DNA of 64,000 bases from UBA1723 sp045642085 (GTDB lineage: Bacteria > Bacteroidota > Bacteroidia > Bacteroidales > Paludibacteraceae), in NCBI GenBank assembly GCA_045642085.1, contig JAZUIF010000040.1, forward strand, positions 62,001 to 126,000, read 5' to 3'. The number at the start of each line of letters is the position of its first letter. Position 1 is the first letter of the stretch. Below, piece after piece: positions 1 through 7,769 of the stretch. Below the pieces are notes generated by a model. The model was not told where the DNA came from, ran no database searches, and was given only the letters and a program-made list of their open reading frames with translations. The position numbers and the translations under genes were made by a program.

Positions 1-45
1 CCTGTAATCATTGCGATTGTACGGGTTCAAGTCCCGTTCGGGGCA
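1..45 (+). tRNA. tRNA-Leu, 3' part only
   Basis: A T arm (stem ACGGG/CCCGT, loop TTCAAGT) is followed by an acceptor 3' strand TCGGGGC and discriminator A. The 15 nt before the T stem fold into a long variable arm (AATC/GATT), so this is a class II tRNA. Discriminator A and an expected 5' end of GCCCCGA fit Leu and argue against Ser. The anticodon lies outside the window, so the isotype is inferred. No CCA is encoded. Confidence 0.75.
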
Positions 46-71
46 CTTATTTTGTTAAGACATATAAAGCT

Positions 72-144
72 GGTGCCATAGCTCAGTTGGTAGAGCAAAG
101 GACTGAAAATCCTTGTGTCCCCGGTTCGATTCCTGGTGGTACCA
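72..144 (+). tRNA. tRNA-Phe (GAA)
   Basis: A complete cloverleaf: acceptor GGTGCCA/TGGTACC with one G-T pair, D arm GCTC...GAGC, anticodon stem AAGGA/TCCTT with loop CTGAAAA giving anticodon GAA, and T arm CCCGG/CCTGG. The discriminator is A and CCA is not encoded. It lies 26 bp after the preceding tRNA, probably in the same transcript. Confidence 0.95.
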
Positions 145-147
145 CAC

Positions 148-185
148 AAAGCAGATTCATTTCAATAATGAGTCTGCTTTTTTTT
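148..185 (+). terminator. Rho-independent terminator of the tRNA unit
   Basis: A 14-bp stem with one G-T pair (148-161 with 167-180) is followed directly by a run of T. It ends the tRNA transcript. Confidence 0.85.
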
Positions 186-217
186 GCAATGTCCTAAACA
201 ATGACTTTTAAGATACG

Positions 218-868
218 ATGAAACTAGATATTAAGACAATAATAGGAATTGTTGTCATTGCTGTGGTGGCGTACCTGTGCCGACCGCTGAATTATAAGAT
301 AACTGAAGTCCTTTTTGACAAAAAGAATAATTCAGACGAAGAAGATGAGCTTAGTATTAGCGGCAATATTGATGGCCACGACTATGTGGATCTTGGATTA
401 AGTGTGAAATGGGCGACATGTAATATTGGAGCGGCCAAGCCAAAGGAATACGGCAACTATTTTGCATGGGGAGAGACAGGCAAAAAATATAGGTATGATT
501 TCAGCAAATATTCATGGCGTTCTGATGACGCAGCTAATGCCCAGTGGGGAGAGTCATGGCGTATGCCGACGAAAACAGAGTGTGACGAACTCGTGAACCA
601 ATGCTCTTGGAAATGGACTACTATCAAAGGCGTAAAGGGGTATAAAGTCATGGCAAGGAACGGAAATTGGATTTTCCTTCCTGCTGCTGGCTACCGCAAT
701 GGTGATTCGATCGACGATGTGGGGGCTTACGGACACTACTGGAGCTCTACCGTGAACGATAGCAATAATAACGACGCTTATGGCCTCCGCTTCGATTCGA
801 GCAGTAAGGGTACGTACGGCAGCTACTACCGCGCCTACGGGCACAGTGTACGACCTGTCGCAGAATGA
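218..868 (+). CDS. FISUMP-domain membrane-anchored protein
   Basis: A 216-aa protein. Residues 6-22 form one hydrophobic segment with a short N-terminal tail, so it is membrane anchored or exported. Residues 50-215 match the FISUMP (Fibrobacter major paralogous) pattern: YVDLGL and WAT-CN-G near the start, FAWGE, WRMPT in the middle, FLPAAGYR, YWSS, and a final SVRPV. The family is common in Bacteroidota secreted proteins; its biochemical role is unknown. It converges on a second FISUMP gene 20 bp away. The ATG at 218 directly precedes the hydrophobic segment. Family assignment is confident; function is not known. Confidence 0.85.
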   Translation: MKLDIKTIIGIVVIAVVAYLCRPLNYKITEVLFDKKNNSDEEDELSISGNIDGHDYVDLGLSVKWATCNIGAAKPKEYGNYFAWGETGKKYRYDFSKYSWRSDDAANAQWGESWRMPTKTECDELVNQCSWKWTTIKGVKGYKVMARNGNWIFLPAAGYRNGDSIDDVGAYGHYWSSTVNDSNNNDAYGLRFDSSSKGTYGSYYRAYGHSVRPVAE

Positions 869-888
869 GGTGAATGAGTGATATTTGC

Positions 889-1545
889 TTATTTCTTGGC
901 ACGCACCGCGCGAACAGTGAAGCCATTGAAGCGGCGGAAGTAGTTGTTCCAGCTCGCTCCGCGCTCGTAGAAGGCCAAGTAGCGAGCGTAGCTCTCGCCC
1001 TCCTCGCAGCGCGAAGACGACCAGCCGCCGTAGTCGCCCTTACCGTAGACACCCGATCCGCCGCGGTAGCCTGCGGCAGGGAAAAAGACAGAGTTGCCGT
1101 TCTTTCCTGTGAATTTCGCTCCGTACACGCCGTTGACCTCCGTCATTTGGAATTGACACTCCTCTACTAGCTCTCTCTGCTCCTCGTTTGTCGGCATGCG
1201 CCACTCTGATCCCCAGTTGGCTGTGGCAGCGTCATCCTCGGGAAGAAGCGTTGTCAATCCGTCATTAAAATTATATTTTGTAAAATCTTCTCCCCATATG
1301 TCTTCTCCCCATTTGTATGTGATATTGTCGTATACCTCCTTAGGCTCAGTCTCGCCCCATGCGAAATAGTCGCCATATTCCTCTGGTTTGGTTGCTCCAA
1401 CATTGTAGGTAGCCCAAAGTGTGCCAGATGGAAGGCCAAGGTCGACATAGGCATGATCGTTTTTTTTTACTCGCTTGGCTTGTACCGAGAGTGTGCAGCC
1501 CATCAGGAACAAGGCTGCCGTTAAGATGAACTTTAGATATCTCAT
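889..1545 (-). CDS. FISUMP-domain secreted protein or lipoprotein
   Basis: A 218-aa protein when started at the ATG at 1543-1545, which directly precedes a signal sequence (MRYLKFILTAALFLMGC). An upstream ATG in the same frame would add 45 residues without signal character, so it was not used. LMGC could be a lipobox, or signal peptidase I could cut after VQA. The rest repeats the FISUMP signature: YVDLGLPSGTLWAT-N-GA, YFAWGE, WRMPT, FFPAAGYR, WSS, TVRAV. It is a distant paralogue of the gene at 218-868 and convergent with it. Function unknown. Confidence 0.85.
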   Translation of the reverse strand: MRYLKFILTAALFLMGCTLSVQAKRVKKNDHAYVDLGLPSGTLWATYNVGATKPEEYGDYFAWGETEPKEVYDNITYKWGEDIWGEDFTKYNFNDGLTTLLPEDDAATANWGSEWRMPTNEEQRELVEECQFQMTEVNGVYGAKFTGKNGNSVFFPAAGYRGGSGVYGKGDYGGWSSSRCEEGESYARYLAFYERGASWNNYFRRFNGFTVRAVRAKK

Positions 1546-1600
1546 AATTGCATATTTGTAGGGGCATAATCTTATGCTGATTAAATAATGGATTGATTCC

Positions 1601-1811
1601 TCGCCAACGGTAGCTTTTTTACTTCGTGAAAAAACATTGGCTGTTTTGACAATCGTTCCACGGTTGATGAATTTGCACACATACCGTTCCGAGGTTTCAA
1701 CGCTCGCCTACGGCTCGCATTGGATGTGAAGGACAATAAAACCGCTGCTCGTACGCATCATATTGGATGTCGTCGATATATGTGCAAATATAATTCTTTT
1801 GGCAAAGGATT
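1601..1811. repeat. Dispersed hairpin repeat with RHS remnant, copy 1
   Basis: The stretch contains CCAACGGTAGC, a TTTTTTAC-TTC-GTGAAAA hairpin, ATTGGCT, the hairpin CGTTCCACGG, the palindrome GCTCGCCTACGGCTCGC and about 100 bp of RHS-coding remnant. The same order recurs at 2548-2771. The hairpin part alone recurs at 6151-6208, and partly at 3738-3775. Confidence 0.7.
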
Positions 1812-1947
1812 CGCTTCAACTGGCCGCCTGAATTGTAATAATATTTGATTTTCTCACCGTCTGGGTACACCATCTCCTGGATTCTGTTCCATGAATCATA
1901 TTTCCATTCGGTTGTGTATGTTGCGACGTCGACACTACATAATTTTT
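1697..1947 (-). pseudogene. RHS/YD-repeat protein fragment
   Basis: Read on the minus strand, the bases encode an open stretch with the RHS repeat pattern YDSWNRIQEMVYPDGE, then YYYNSGGQL and YIDDIQYDAYEQR, ending at a TGA at 1697-1699. There is no start codon, signal peptide or neighbouring RHS barrel. It is therefore a displaced piece of a much larger Rhs/wall-associated protein. Its 3' part coincides with the duplicated repeat and is nearly identical to 2665-2775. Confidence 0.7.
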
Positions 1948-2061
1948 GACTATTGTTATATAAGAAGAGATTATTTGCAGGTTATTAAAAAATACATAAT
2001 TTTGCAGATGAATCAGGCTGTTTGCGAACAGCAATATTCTTAAAAGTTAAAGATTTAGATT

Positions 2062-2277
2062 ATGTCATATTCAGAATTGGCTAAATTAGAATTGTGGGAT
2101 GCAGTAAATTGTATCCACTCGCAATCAGATCTAGATGAATTCAAGAATTTGATTGCAAAGTTTTTTGCAGACAAGGCACAAAAAGCAATAGATACATTAT
2201 GGGAAAATGGATCTATAGATGAAGCCACTATTGAAGATTGGGGCAAAGAACACATGAGAACTCCATATAAAAGATGA
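2062..2277 (+). CDS. Small putative antitoxin of a PIN-type TA pair
   Basis: A 71-aa acidic, helix-rich protein with no recognised domain. Its TGA overlaps the ATG of the next gene (ATGA at 2274-2277), the usual coupling of type II toxin-antitoxin pairs. The next gene begins like a PIN-domain ribonuclease toxin. The antitoxin role is inferred only from size, position and partner. Purine-rich sequence just before the ATG could serve as ribosome binding site. Confidence 0.6.
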   Translation: MSYSELAKLELWDAVNCIHSQSDLDEFKNLIAKFFADKAQKAIDTLWENGSIDEATIEDWGKEHMRTPYKR

Positions 2278-2522
2278 GATATATCGTTCTTGACACCAAT
2301 TGCTTACTGCAATCACTACCATCAAAAAGCCCATATCATAATGTTTGGACTAACATTCTTGATGGTACGGTATCCTTATGCGTCAACACTGAGATTCTCA
2401 ATGAGTATGAAGAAATCATAAGCAAAAAAACGACAAAAGAGATCGCTCATAATGTTGTAGAAGCGATTGCGTTTCCTAAACTTGAAATATCATCCTTACA
2501 GAATTTTTCTTCGAGTCTCTAA
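2274..2522 (+). pseudogene. PIN-domain toxin, 3'-truncated
   Basis: An 82-aa product starting YIVLDTNCLLQSL, the beta-strand and first acidic residue (Asp) of a PIN-domain nuclease, followed by NVWTNILDG and TEILNEYEEI, which fit the putative-toxin PIN family. Full members have about 130-140 residues. The later conserved acidic residues that complete the Mg-binding site are missing. The frame ends 26 bp before the repeat at 2548-2771, suggesting that insertion or recombination removed the 3' half. Likely inactive as a nuclease. Confidence 0.7.
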
Positions 2523-2547
2523 CTCTGGCATATTTTGTATTGAATCT

Positions 2548-2771
2548 TCTCCCAACGGTAGCTTTTTCACTTCGTGAAAACCAACCATTGGCTCGTATAA
2601 CAACCGTTCCACGGTTGGTGGGTGATTCCCTCTATTCCGTATTTTGCATTTTCTTTGCGCTCGCCTACGGCTCGCGCATTGGGTGTGAAGGACAATAAAA
2701 CCGCTGCTCGTACGCATCGTATTGGATGTCGTCGATATACGTGCAAATATAATTCTTTTGGCAAAGAATAT
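2548..2771. repeat. Dispersed hairpin repeat with RHS remnant, copy 2
   Basis: Same order as 1601-1811: CCAACGGTAGC, a TTTTTCAC-TTC-GTGAAAA hairpin, CCAACCATTGG, AACCGTTCCACGGTT, the GCTCGCC/GGCTCGC palindrome, then an RHS remnant differing at only a few positions. The spacer before the palindrome differs in length and sequence. Confidence 0.7.
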
Positions 2772-2775
2772 ACAC
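2665..2775 (-). pseudogene. RHS fragment, second copy
   Basis: The minus strand encodes YIDDIQYDAYEQRFYCPSHP in the same frame as the fragment at 1697-1947, ending at TAG (2665-2667) inside the palindrome. There is no start and no further RHS sequence upstream. It is a duplicated remnant. Confidence 0.6.
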
Positions 2776-2815
2776 AAAACATTTATTCTTCTCTTTGTAC
2801 ATTATCATATAATCA

Positions 2816-3418
2816 CTAATTATCTAATATTACTGGAGGAGGTGCAAAATCCGTACAAATAGGAGAAATAATATCTCTCTTAAAAAGATATCCTATGTCA
2901 AATCTTATTGCTTGCGAATCAACAGAGTCAATTTCTTCAATTGAAATGGAATCTATATGAACAAACATATCTCCATCATATTCATAAAATCTTTCTTTAA
3001 GATTCATGTATTTTTTTTGGTATGCTTCATACGAAGAATCAGATAAATTCCAGTCATTATCATATCGTAAATAACATCTGTTTAAGGAGTCGTTCCACTC
3101 TTCAAAATGGTATTTTAACCTAAATTCTTCACAATAGCCACAACATAAGTATATACATGTGCTATCCTCTTTATAATAACATTTAGTATTATCTCTAGTT
3201 GGTCTGTCGATGAATGTGGAAACTTGAACAATTGTTTTTTGCGACGTTTTTGCAAAAAAAAGAGAAATGAATTTTACATCATCTAAATTATTAAAACTAT
3301 CAACGTCATTTTTCACTACATTCAAAACATTTGCAAAGTCATCATTATTTTTATGACAACTACAAGAAAATACAAAGCACAGCAAAAAAAGTAATAATGT
3401 CTTTTTCATTTTTTCCAT
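2816..3418 (-). CDS. Lipoprotein, putative immunity protein of a displaced Rhs toxin
   Basis: A 200-aa product with a Lys-rich N-terminus, a hydrophobic core and lipobox FSCS near residue 20, so it is an SPII lipoprotein facing the periplasm or surface. The mature part is Asp/Glu and Cys/Tyr rich with no recognised domain. Its start overlaps the end of an upstream reading frame on the same strand (stop at 3406-3408), exactly as in the second toxin/immunity pair at 4374-5125. That layout suggests immunity to an exported toxin; this is inference. A second in-frame ATG at 3409 is possible. Confidence 0.65.
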   Translation of the reverse strand: MEKMKKTLLLFLLCFVFSCSCHKNNDDFANVLNVVKNDVDSFNNLDDVKFISLFFAKTSQKTIVQVSTFIDRPTRDNTKCYYKEDSTCIYLCCGYCEEFRLKYHFEEWNDSLNRCYLRYDNDWNLSDSSYEAYQKKYMNLKERFYEYDGDMFVHIDSISIEEIDSVDSQAIRFDIGYLFKRDIISPICTDFAPPPVILDN

Positions 3419-3560
3419 CCATAATTATTTGGTTTGCTTTTAGCAAGATTATTATTTAAGTTGTAATCTACCACGATTCCTAATGGTATACTACTAACAA
3501 ATCTTGTGTACTGGAAAAGTTCTTTTGACTTTCTATGATAAACATAATGAAGGGGATGGG
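3406..3560 (-). pseudogene. C-terminal tail of a polymorphic toxin (remnant)
   Basis: About 45 codons ending in NNNLAKSKPNNYGWKK-stop, whose last codons overlap the ATG of the downstream lipoprotein. It has no start or signal sequence, and non-coding, palindrome-containing sequence lies upstream. By analogy with 4374-5125 it is read as the last residues of an Rhs-type toxin whose body has been lost. The domain is too short to identify. Confidence 0.45.
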
Positions 3561-3811
3561 AACAAGGGCGTTCCGCCCTTTGCAATTCCACATTTCCTTA
3601 ACTCAGCCATCTGGGATTACCAGAATTAATAAAGATCGCTTTTCAAATCATCGATTTGATGTTTGCAAAGACAATTATCTTTTGGAAATCATCTTCACTA
3701 TGTTTCATTTTCTTATCCGCTCGCCTTACGGCTCGCTCGACAAACGATAGCTTTTTCAGTACGTGATAAAAATTAGAAAGGAATAAGCAACCATTTCTCG
3801 GAATTGGCATA

Positions 3812-4387
3812 CTAATGTTTTCCAATACTTTCAACAAATCTAATGCATTCTAGAGTATCTACTACTGAATCAGAGGTGACTATACCAGAATTTGCATTAA
3901 TCAGGAACTTCGGGAAACGTTTGTTATAATAAATTGTATCGTTCTTTTTTATGAATGACCTTTTTAGAATGCATTCATCTATTATCATTTTTTTGTCAAT
4001 AGAATCATTTAATCGCTCATCATGAATGAAAGTCTTATTATAGTGGGCCACATATGCTTTTACGAAACTATCAAAACAACGATTCTCGTATACAAGATTT
4101 TCATCAAATAGAACATCTCCTTTTGCATTTGTTATTGTATAACTAACAATAGAATCAACACAAAGAAAATTTGATTTTATTTTTGAATATTTAGCGGTTT
4201 TCTCAAAAATAAAATACATTTCTTCGCATTCCATTTGTATAATGCGATGTTCCGTTACGACATTCTTATAAAAAGTCACTTCAATATTATCTATTGGAGA
4301 GGACATACTATACTTATTTTTCATATATGTAGGCGAACATGACAGCAACATGAGAAAACAAAGAAAAATAAAACTACCACGAACCAT
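3812..4387 (-). CDS. Lipoprotein, putative immunity protein for the HEXXH Rhs toxin tip
   Basis: A 191-aa SPII lipoprotein: hydrophobic N-terminus and lipobox LLSC at residues 14-17. The mature region shows no known domain. Its ATG (4385-4387) lies inside the last codons of the ancestral toxin frame, whose TAG is at 4374-4376, so toxin and lipoprotein overlap by 14 bp and are likely translationally coupled. Lipoprotein immunity implies that the toxin acts in the periplasm or at the surface. The immunity role is inferred from position only. Confidence 0.65.
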   Translation of the reverse strand: MVRGSFIFLCFLMLLSCSPTYMKNKYSMSSPIDNIEVTFYKNVVTEHRIIQMECEEMYFIFEKTAKYSKIKSNFLCVDSIVSYTITNAKGDVLFDENLVYENRCFDSFVKAYVAHYNKTFIHDERLNDSIDKKMIIDECILKRSFIKKNDTIYYNKRFPKFLINANSGIVTSDSVVDTLECIRFVESIGKH

Positions 4388-5125
4388 AAAGTCTCTTATT
4401 TTTATACCTTCCTAATAAATCTGGAGTTCTTTCTCTAATAGACCTAACAAATTCTATTGTAACGTCTTTAACATGAGTTATAGTTTGTATTGGACCATAA
4501 CCTGATTCTATCAGTTTAATTTCATTTTTGTTAGCGTTTTCGGAGTATTTATCAATTTTCCACCATATGCAACTTGAGCTGAATACGCATCTACTTCTTT
4601 TAAGATATCATAATCATGACTTTTTATCACAGATGGATTTCCATATTCATCGCCACAATCAGCAAAGTTCATTTCTCCTCTTGCTCTTTGTCCTCCATGA
4701 CGTATTTCATGTACTAAATTAGCTAAATCATTTTCATTATATAATATTTCTATATGTTTTCCGTCAGCACTAACCTGTGTTTCTCCAACAGTATTTTTTG
4801 TTTTAGTAAATTTATAAACATGTTGTTTGTCATTTCTCATAACATTAATATCATCTACCGTCTTTCTAAGTTGAGCAATTCTATCTTTTGTTTCTGCTAA
4901 ATCACACGATTCAGGATAATCATTCATGTCTTTCTCAAGAACATTTGCCATAGCAGATGCATTCGTACTTATAATAAACGCAAGACGTTTACTTTCAGAA
5001 TCCTCGTAATCCCTTCCATCCACATCCACCATCATCACCGGATTTCCCGCACAATAATTATACGGGCTCATTCCAGCATACTTCTCGAATAGAGGGTCGA
5101 CAGAAAGCCAAATCCTCGAACGGAA
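4374..5125 (-). pseudogene. Displaced Rhs C-terminal tip with HEXXH metallopeptidase-like toxin, frameshifted
   Basis: The frame opens without a start near 5125 with WLSVDPLFEKYAGMSPYNYC and NPVMMVDVDGRD, the conserved RHS core end after which polymorphic toxin domains vary. From the ATG at 5071 the variable part carries HEIRH (residues 121-125) and a downstream Glu (EVDAYSA, residue 159), a zincin-like metal site. The intact frame stops at 4511, but a one-base shift in an A5 run (minus strand, about 4524-4530) opens 45 further coding-like residues (KLIESGYGPIQ...KRLYGSW) ending at 4374 inside the lipoprotein start. The N-terminal Rhs shell is absent and the nuclease gene at 5128 abuts. Confidence 0.75.
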
Positions 5126-5127
5126 TT

Positions 5128-6066
5128 TTAGAGTTTTTCGATCTCTTCAAGAGACAAACCACTTGCTGTTTTGATGATTTCTAAATCAACACCCTGTGAT
5201 TTAAGACTCTTTGCCATAGTAATACGTTCCTCGACTCTTCCTTCCTCTCTTCCTTTCTGGATTCCGATTGTTTCTCCTTTCTGAAATCCGATTGTTTCTC
5301 CTTCCTCTCTTCCTTTTCTTTCCGCTGACGAAATTGTGTTATACATGTCTCGGAAATTCTTCAAACTTTCCTCGTAATCATAACGTTCCTCATTTGTGAA
5401 CGCTGCTATCTCTGCCACTTCAAACAATTTTTTGAATATGCCTTCCGTTAAGGCTTCAGGCTTATCCTGCAACTGGTAGAGGTTCTTGATGACATACAGC
5501 CACTTGTCCATAAACGTCTCAAGTTCGGTCTCCGTCTTTCTGAACTTTGGCATCTCCACGAAAATGAAGTTCAGTTTGTCGCTGAATTCTTTGTTGTCGT
5601 CGTCTTTCAACTTGACCTTTGTAATCACCTTGCTGGATTCGTCGGCGTCGTCCATCTTAAAATTAAGAATGCCGACAACATAAACAGGCGAGAGTGTATA
5701 GTCCCACGAAACATTATCCTTCTTCCCTTTCTGTCCCTGCTCACGGATTGCAAAAGACGAGTAGTAGATTGCGCGGTCTTGGAAGTGGTCCTGCTTCGCC
5801 TTCTGCATCTCCACAATGAAACGTTCGCCATCATTTGTCTGGCAATAGACATCATAAATCGCTCTTCTTTCACTGATGCTGTCCCCAAGATTCTCGCTGT
5901 TCAGGTAGGTAAGATCTATAATCTCTTTGCCTCCTTTCAAGTCAAGAAGGCTATTTAAGAAACTGATTAACAAATCCTTGTTCGCCTCCGTCCCGAAAAA
6001 CTTCTTGAAAGCGAAATCTGTATAGAAATTTATGTAGCGGCTCAACGCTATACCCGGTATACACAT
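5128..6066 (-). CDS. Rpn-family recombination-promoting nuclease / PD-(D/E)XK putative transposase
   Basis: A 312-aa protein. Residues 11-45 show the family start (DFAFKKFFGTEANKDLLISFLN). The PD-(D/E)XK core is visible as IYDVYC (Asp72) and RFIVEMQK (Glu86, with Q/K two and three residues on). The C-terminus holds GREEGETIG/QKG repeats and coiled coil typical of the family. Family members cut DNA and promote RecA-independent recombination. Its position between broken Rhs and HATPase genes fits a role in local rearrangement, which is inference. Its stop abuts the broken end of the Rhs tip. Confidence 0.85.
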   Translation of the reverse strand: MCIPGIALSRYINFYTDFAFKKFFGTEANKDLLISFLNSLLDLKGGKEIIDLTYLNSENLGDSISERRAIYDVYCQTNDGERFIVEMQKAKQDHFQDRAIYYSSFAIREQGQKGKKDNVSWDYTLSPVYVVGILNFKMDDADESSKVITKVKLKDDDNKEFSDKLNFIFVEMPKFRKTETELETFMDKWLYVIKNLYQLQDKPEALTEGIFKKLFEVAEIAAFTNEERYDYEESLKNFRDMYNTISSAERKGREEGETIGFQKGETIGIQKGREEGRVEERITMAKSLKSQGVDLEIIKTASGLSLEEIEKL

Positions 6067-6150
6067 GTTCTCTCTTATTTTTGTTCGTTACTATGTCACA
6101 AAGGTAATATATTTTTAATCACTATCATTCATTATTTCCTTATTTTCCAT

Positions 6151-6208
6151 CCCGCCAACGGTAGCTTTTCCACTTCGTGAAAACCAACCATTGGCTATTT
6201 TGGCAACC
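6151..6208. repeat. Dispersed hairpin repeat, short copy
   Basis: CCAACGGTAGC, TTTTCCAC-TTC-GTGAAAA, CCAACCATTGG and a final GCAACCGTT match the left half of the repeats at 1601 and 2548. It ends where the truncated gene at 6209 begins. Confidence 0.65.
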
Positions 6209-6691
6209 GTTGAAGTCTACGACGACAGAATTGAGATACCCAATCCTGGAGGGTTGCTGCCATTGGTTGCCAAACATTTCGGCAGGAAAAGTTTGTCTCG
6301 CAATCCATACATATTCAGTCTGTTTTTGCGAATGAATTTAGTTGAGCACGTCGGATCTGGTATTGGGCGAATGCAAGAGCTAATGTTGAGTGCAAACCTT
6401 GCAGAACCGATGTTTGAAACAGACGGCATGTTTAATGTTGTCCTATACAGGAAGAGAAAGGATAATGTCGACATTAACCTAACCGAATTAGAGAAAAAAC
6501 TACTTGACATTACAAACAAGAATCCAAAAATCTCGGTTGAGGAACTCTGCGTGAGCATTAACAGAAGGAAATCCCCTTTTCTGATGCCAAACTATTGTAC
6601 ACCCGATACCATGTTAGTCAATGCCGCTAAAGAATTTATCATATTAAATTCTTCTTTTATTAGATTGCATTTAAGCAAACTTGACTCTTAA
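6209..6691 (+). pseudogene. AlbA_2/HATPase_c_4-type regulator, 5'-truncated
   Basis: Coding sequence appears abruptly after the repeat and reads VEVYDDRIEIPNPGGLLP, then SRNPYIFSLFLRMNLVEHVG and SGIGRMQELM. This is the HATPase_c_4 region of the RecG-like/Schlafen AlbA_2 transcriptional regulators. The roughly 300-residue N-terminal AlbA_2 part is missing. After about residue 130 the C-terminal winged-helix portion looks shortened or altered. No credible start codon exists; a TTG lies in the repeat itself. Confidence 0.7.
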
Positions 6692-6698
6692 AATAATT

Positions 6699-6824
6699 TC
6701 AAACAGATAGTATTTTTGACATTTCCGCTGGTGTCACTACTATAGGCAAAGACGATAGATTATTCTTGATATACGTCGATTTACCAGATCCTGGCAATCC
6801 AACCATGAAATATGCTTTTGTCAT
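6699..6824 (-). pseudogene. P-loop kinase (AAA_33-like) N-terminal remnant
   Basis: A 41-codon frame from ATG 6822-6824 to TGA 6699-6701. It starts KAYFMVGLPGSGKST, a textbook Walker A loop at the extreme N-terminus as in AAA_33-type small kinases (normally 140 residues or more). It breaks off against the equally truncated gene at 6209-6691, so both were probably cut by one deletion. Confidence 0.6.
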
Positions 6825-6866
6825 ACGTCAATCCGTTATTCCACTAGGCACAAGGCCATGCCCCTA

Positions 6867-7727
6867 CTACTTTATTCGCTTTACCTCTTTGACAAATTTA
6901 TTGTCTACATGATAAAGCAATGATTGCAACTCCTTGACATTGGCTGGCATAGGTGTATCGCCTCCTTTATCCACAAATTTATATGCTTCTTTTGATGTCT
7001 TGAATCCTGCGTCGCATCCTATTAATAATGTGTCGTTAGAAACTTTAGAATAGACTACGCCATCGTTTTTCTGCTGCTTTACAAGGAAATAATTCAATCC
7101 TGTTAGCACTTCAGAATCTTCTCCTTCAGGCTTTCTCTTTGCCAATATGCTCACAACCAAATTGCCATTACGATTATAGATGTTTTCCTTTGTCTTTTCA
7201 GAGAATTCATCCATTTGCCAATATGTTTTCCTATAAATACGGCCATCTAAATAGTATTCTTTCTCATATCGTGAAAAATACGATGCATCACTATTTCCAT
7301 TTATTATAGATCGTACGACTTTTCCATTTCGGAAACACTTGACCCTGCTCTCTGTGCTGGTCTCTCCTGTCTCCGTTACAGTTTCGACCTCTTCATAAAT
7401 AGCATTAGGATCACTATTGATTTTGTTGATGCTGCATACCAGACTATCAATCGAAGCCCACTCTTTGCCTTTCAACACTTTCTTATTAGTTGTAGTGTTC
7501 GATCCGTCTTCACCTGATTTTTTTGATGTAAGAGACATATCTTCTGCCAATTCGTCCAATCCATAAGTCGACAAATCCTTTGCAAGTGCAACAATCTCTT
7601 CGTCTTCAGACAAGACCTTCCCTACCTCTTTCGTTACTGCGACCGCTGTTTTTGCGTCATTAATGACATCTGAGCATGAAGAGAAGGCTAAAAGAGCCAA
7701 TACGGAAATAGCAAATGTTTTATTCAT
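6867..7727 (-). CDS. Lipoprotein of unknown function
   Basis: A 286-aa SPII lipoprotein: signal MNKTFAISVLALLAF with lipobox SSC at residues 16-18. The mature N-terminal 60 residues are acidic and helical; later come short strands with repeated turn-like motifs (YYLDGRIYRKTYW, YNRNGNLVVSI), suggesting an MORN/antitoxin-like beta structure. No family recognised. Downstream at 6846-6862 lies an imperfect GTAGGGGCATGGCC hairpin. It lies 42 bp after tamB and may be its last operon gene. Confidence 0.7.
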   Translation of the reverse strand: MNKTFAISVLALLAFSSCSDVINDAKTAVAVTKEVGKVLSEDEEIVALAKDLSTYGLDELAEDMSLTSKKSGEDGSNTTTNKKVLKGKEWASIDSLVCSINKINSDPNAIYEEVETVTETGETSTESRVKCFRNGKVVRSIINGNSDASYFSRYEKEYYLDGRIYRKTYWQMDEFSEKTKENIYNRNGNLVVSILAKRKPEGEDSEVLTGLNYFLVKQQKNDGVVYSKVSNDTLLIGCDAGFKTSKEAYKFVDKGGDTPMPANVKELQSLLYHVDNKFVKEVKRIK

Positions 7728-7769
7728 ATTTTAATCTTTATTTTATACTATATAATCGCAATTATTTGA

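Noticed and set aside
1..45. tRNA-Tyr reading (CTGTAAT as anticodon loop)
   Set aside because: It would leave a 7-nt variable region, wrong for class II Tyr. Reading a 15-nt variable arm with AATC/GATT fits Leu better.
1816..2034. 72-codon minus-strand frame
   Set aside because: It is the wrong frame over the RHS fragment; the neighbouring frame shows the YD-repeat motif.
3535..3750. 71-codon plus-strand frame
   Set aside because: It crosses a GGGCG/CGCCC palindrome and repeat DNA and has no coding pattern.
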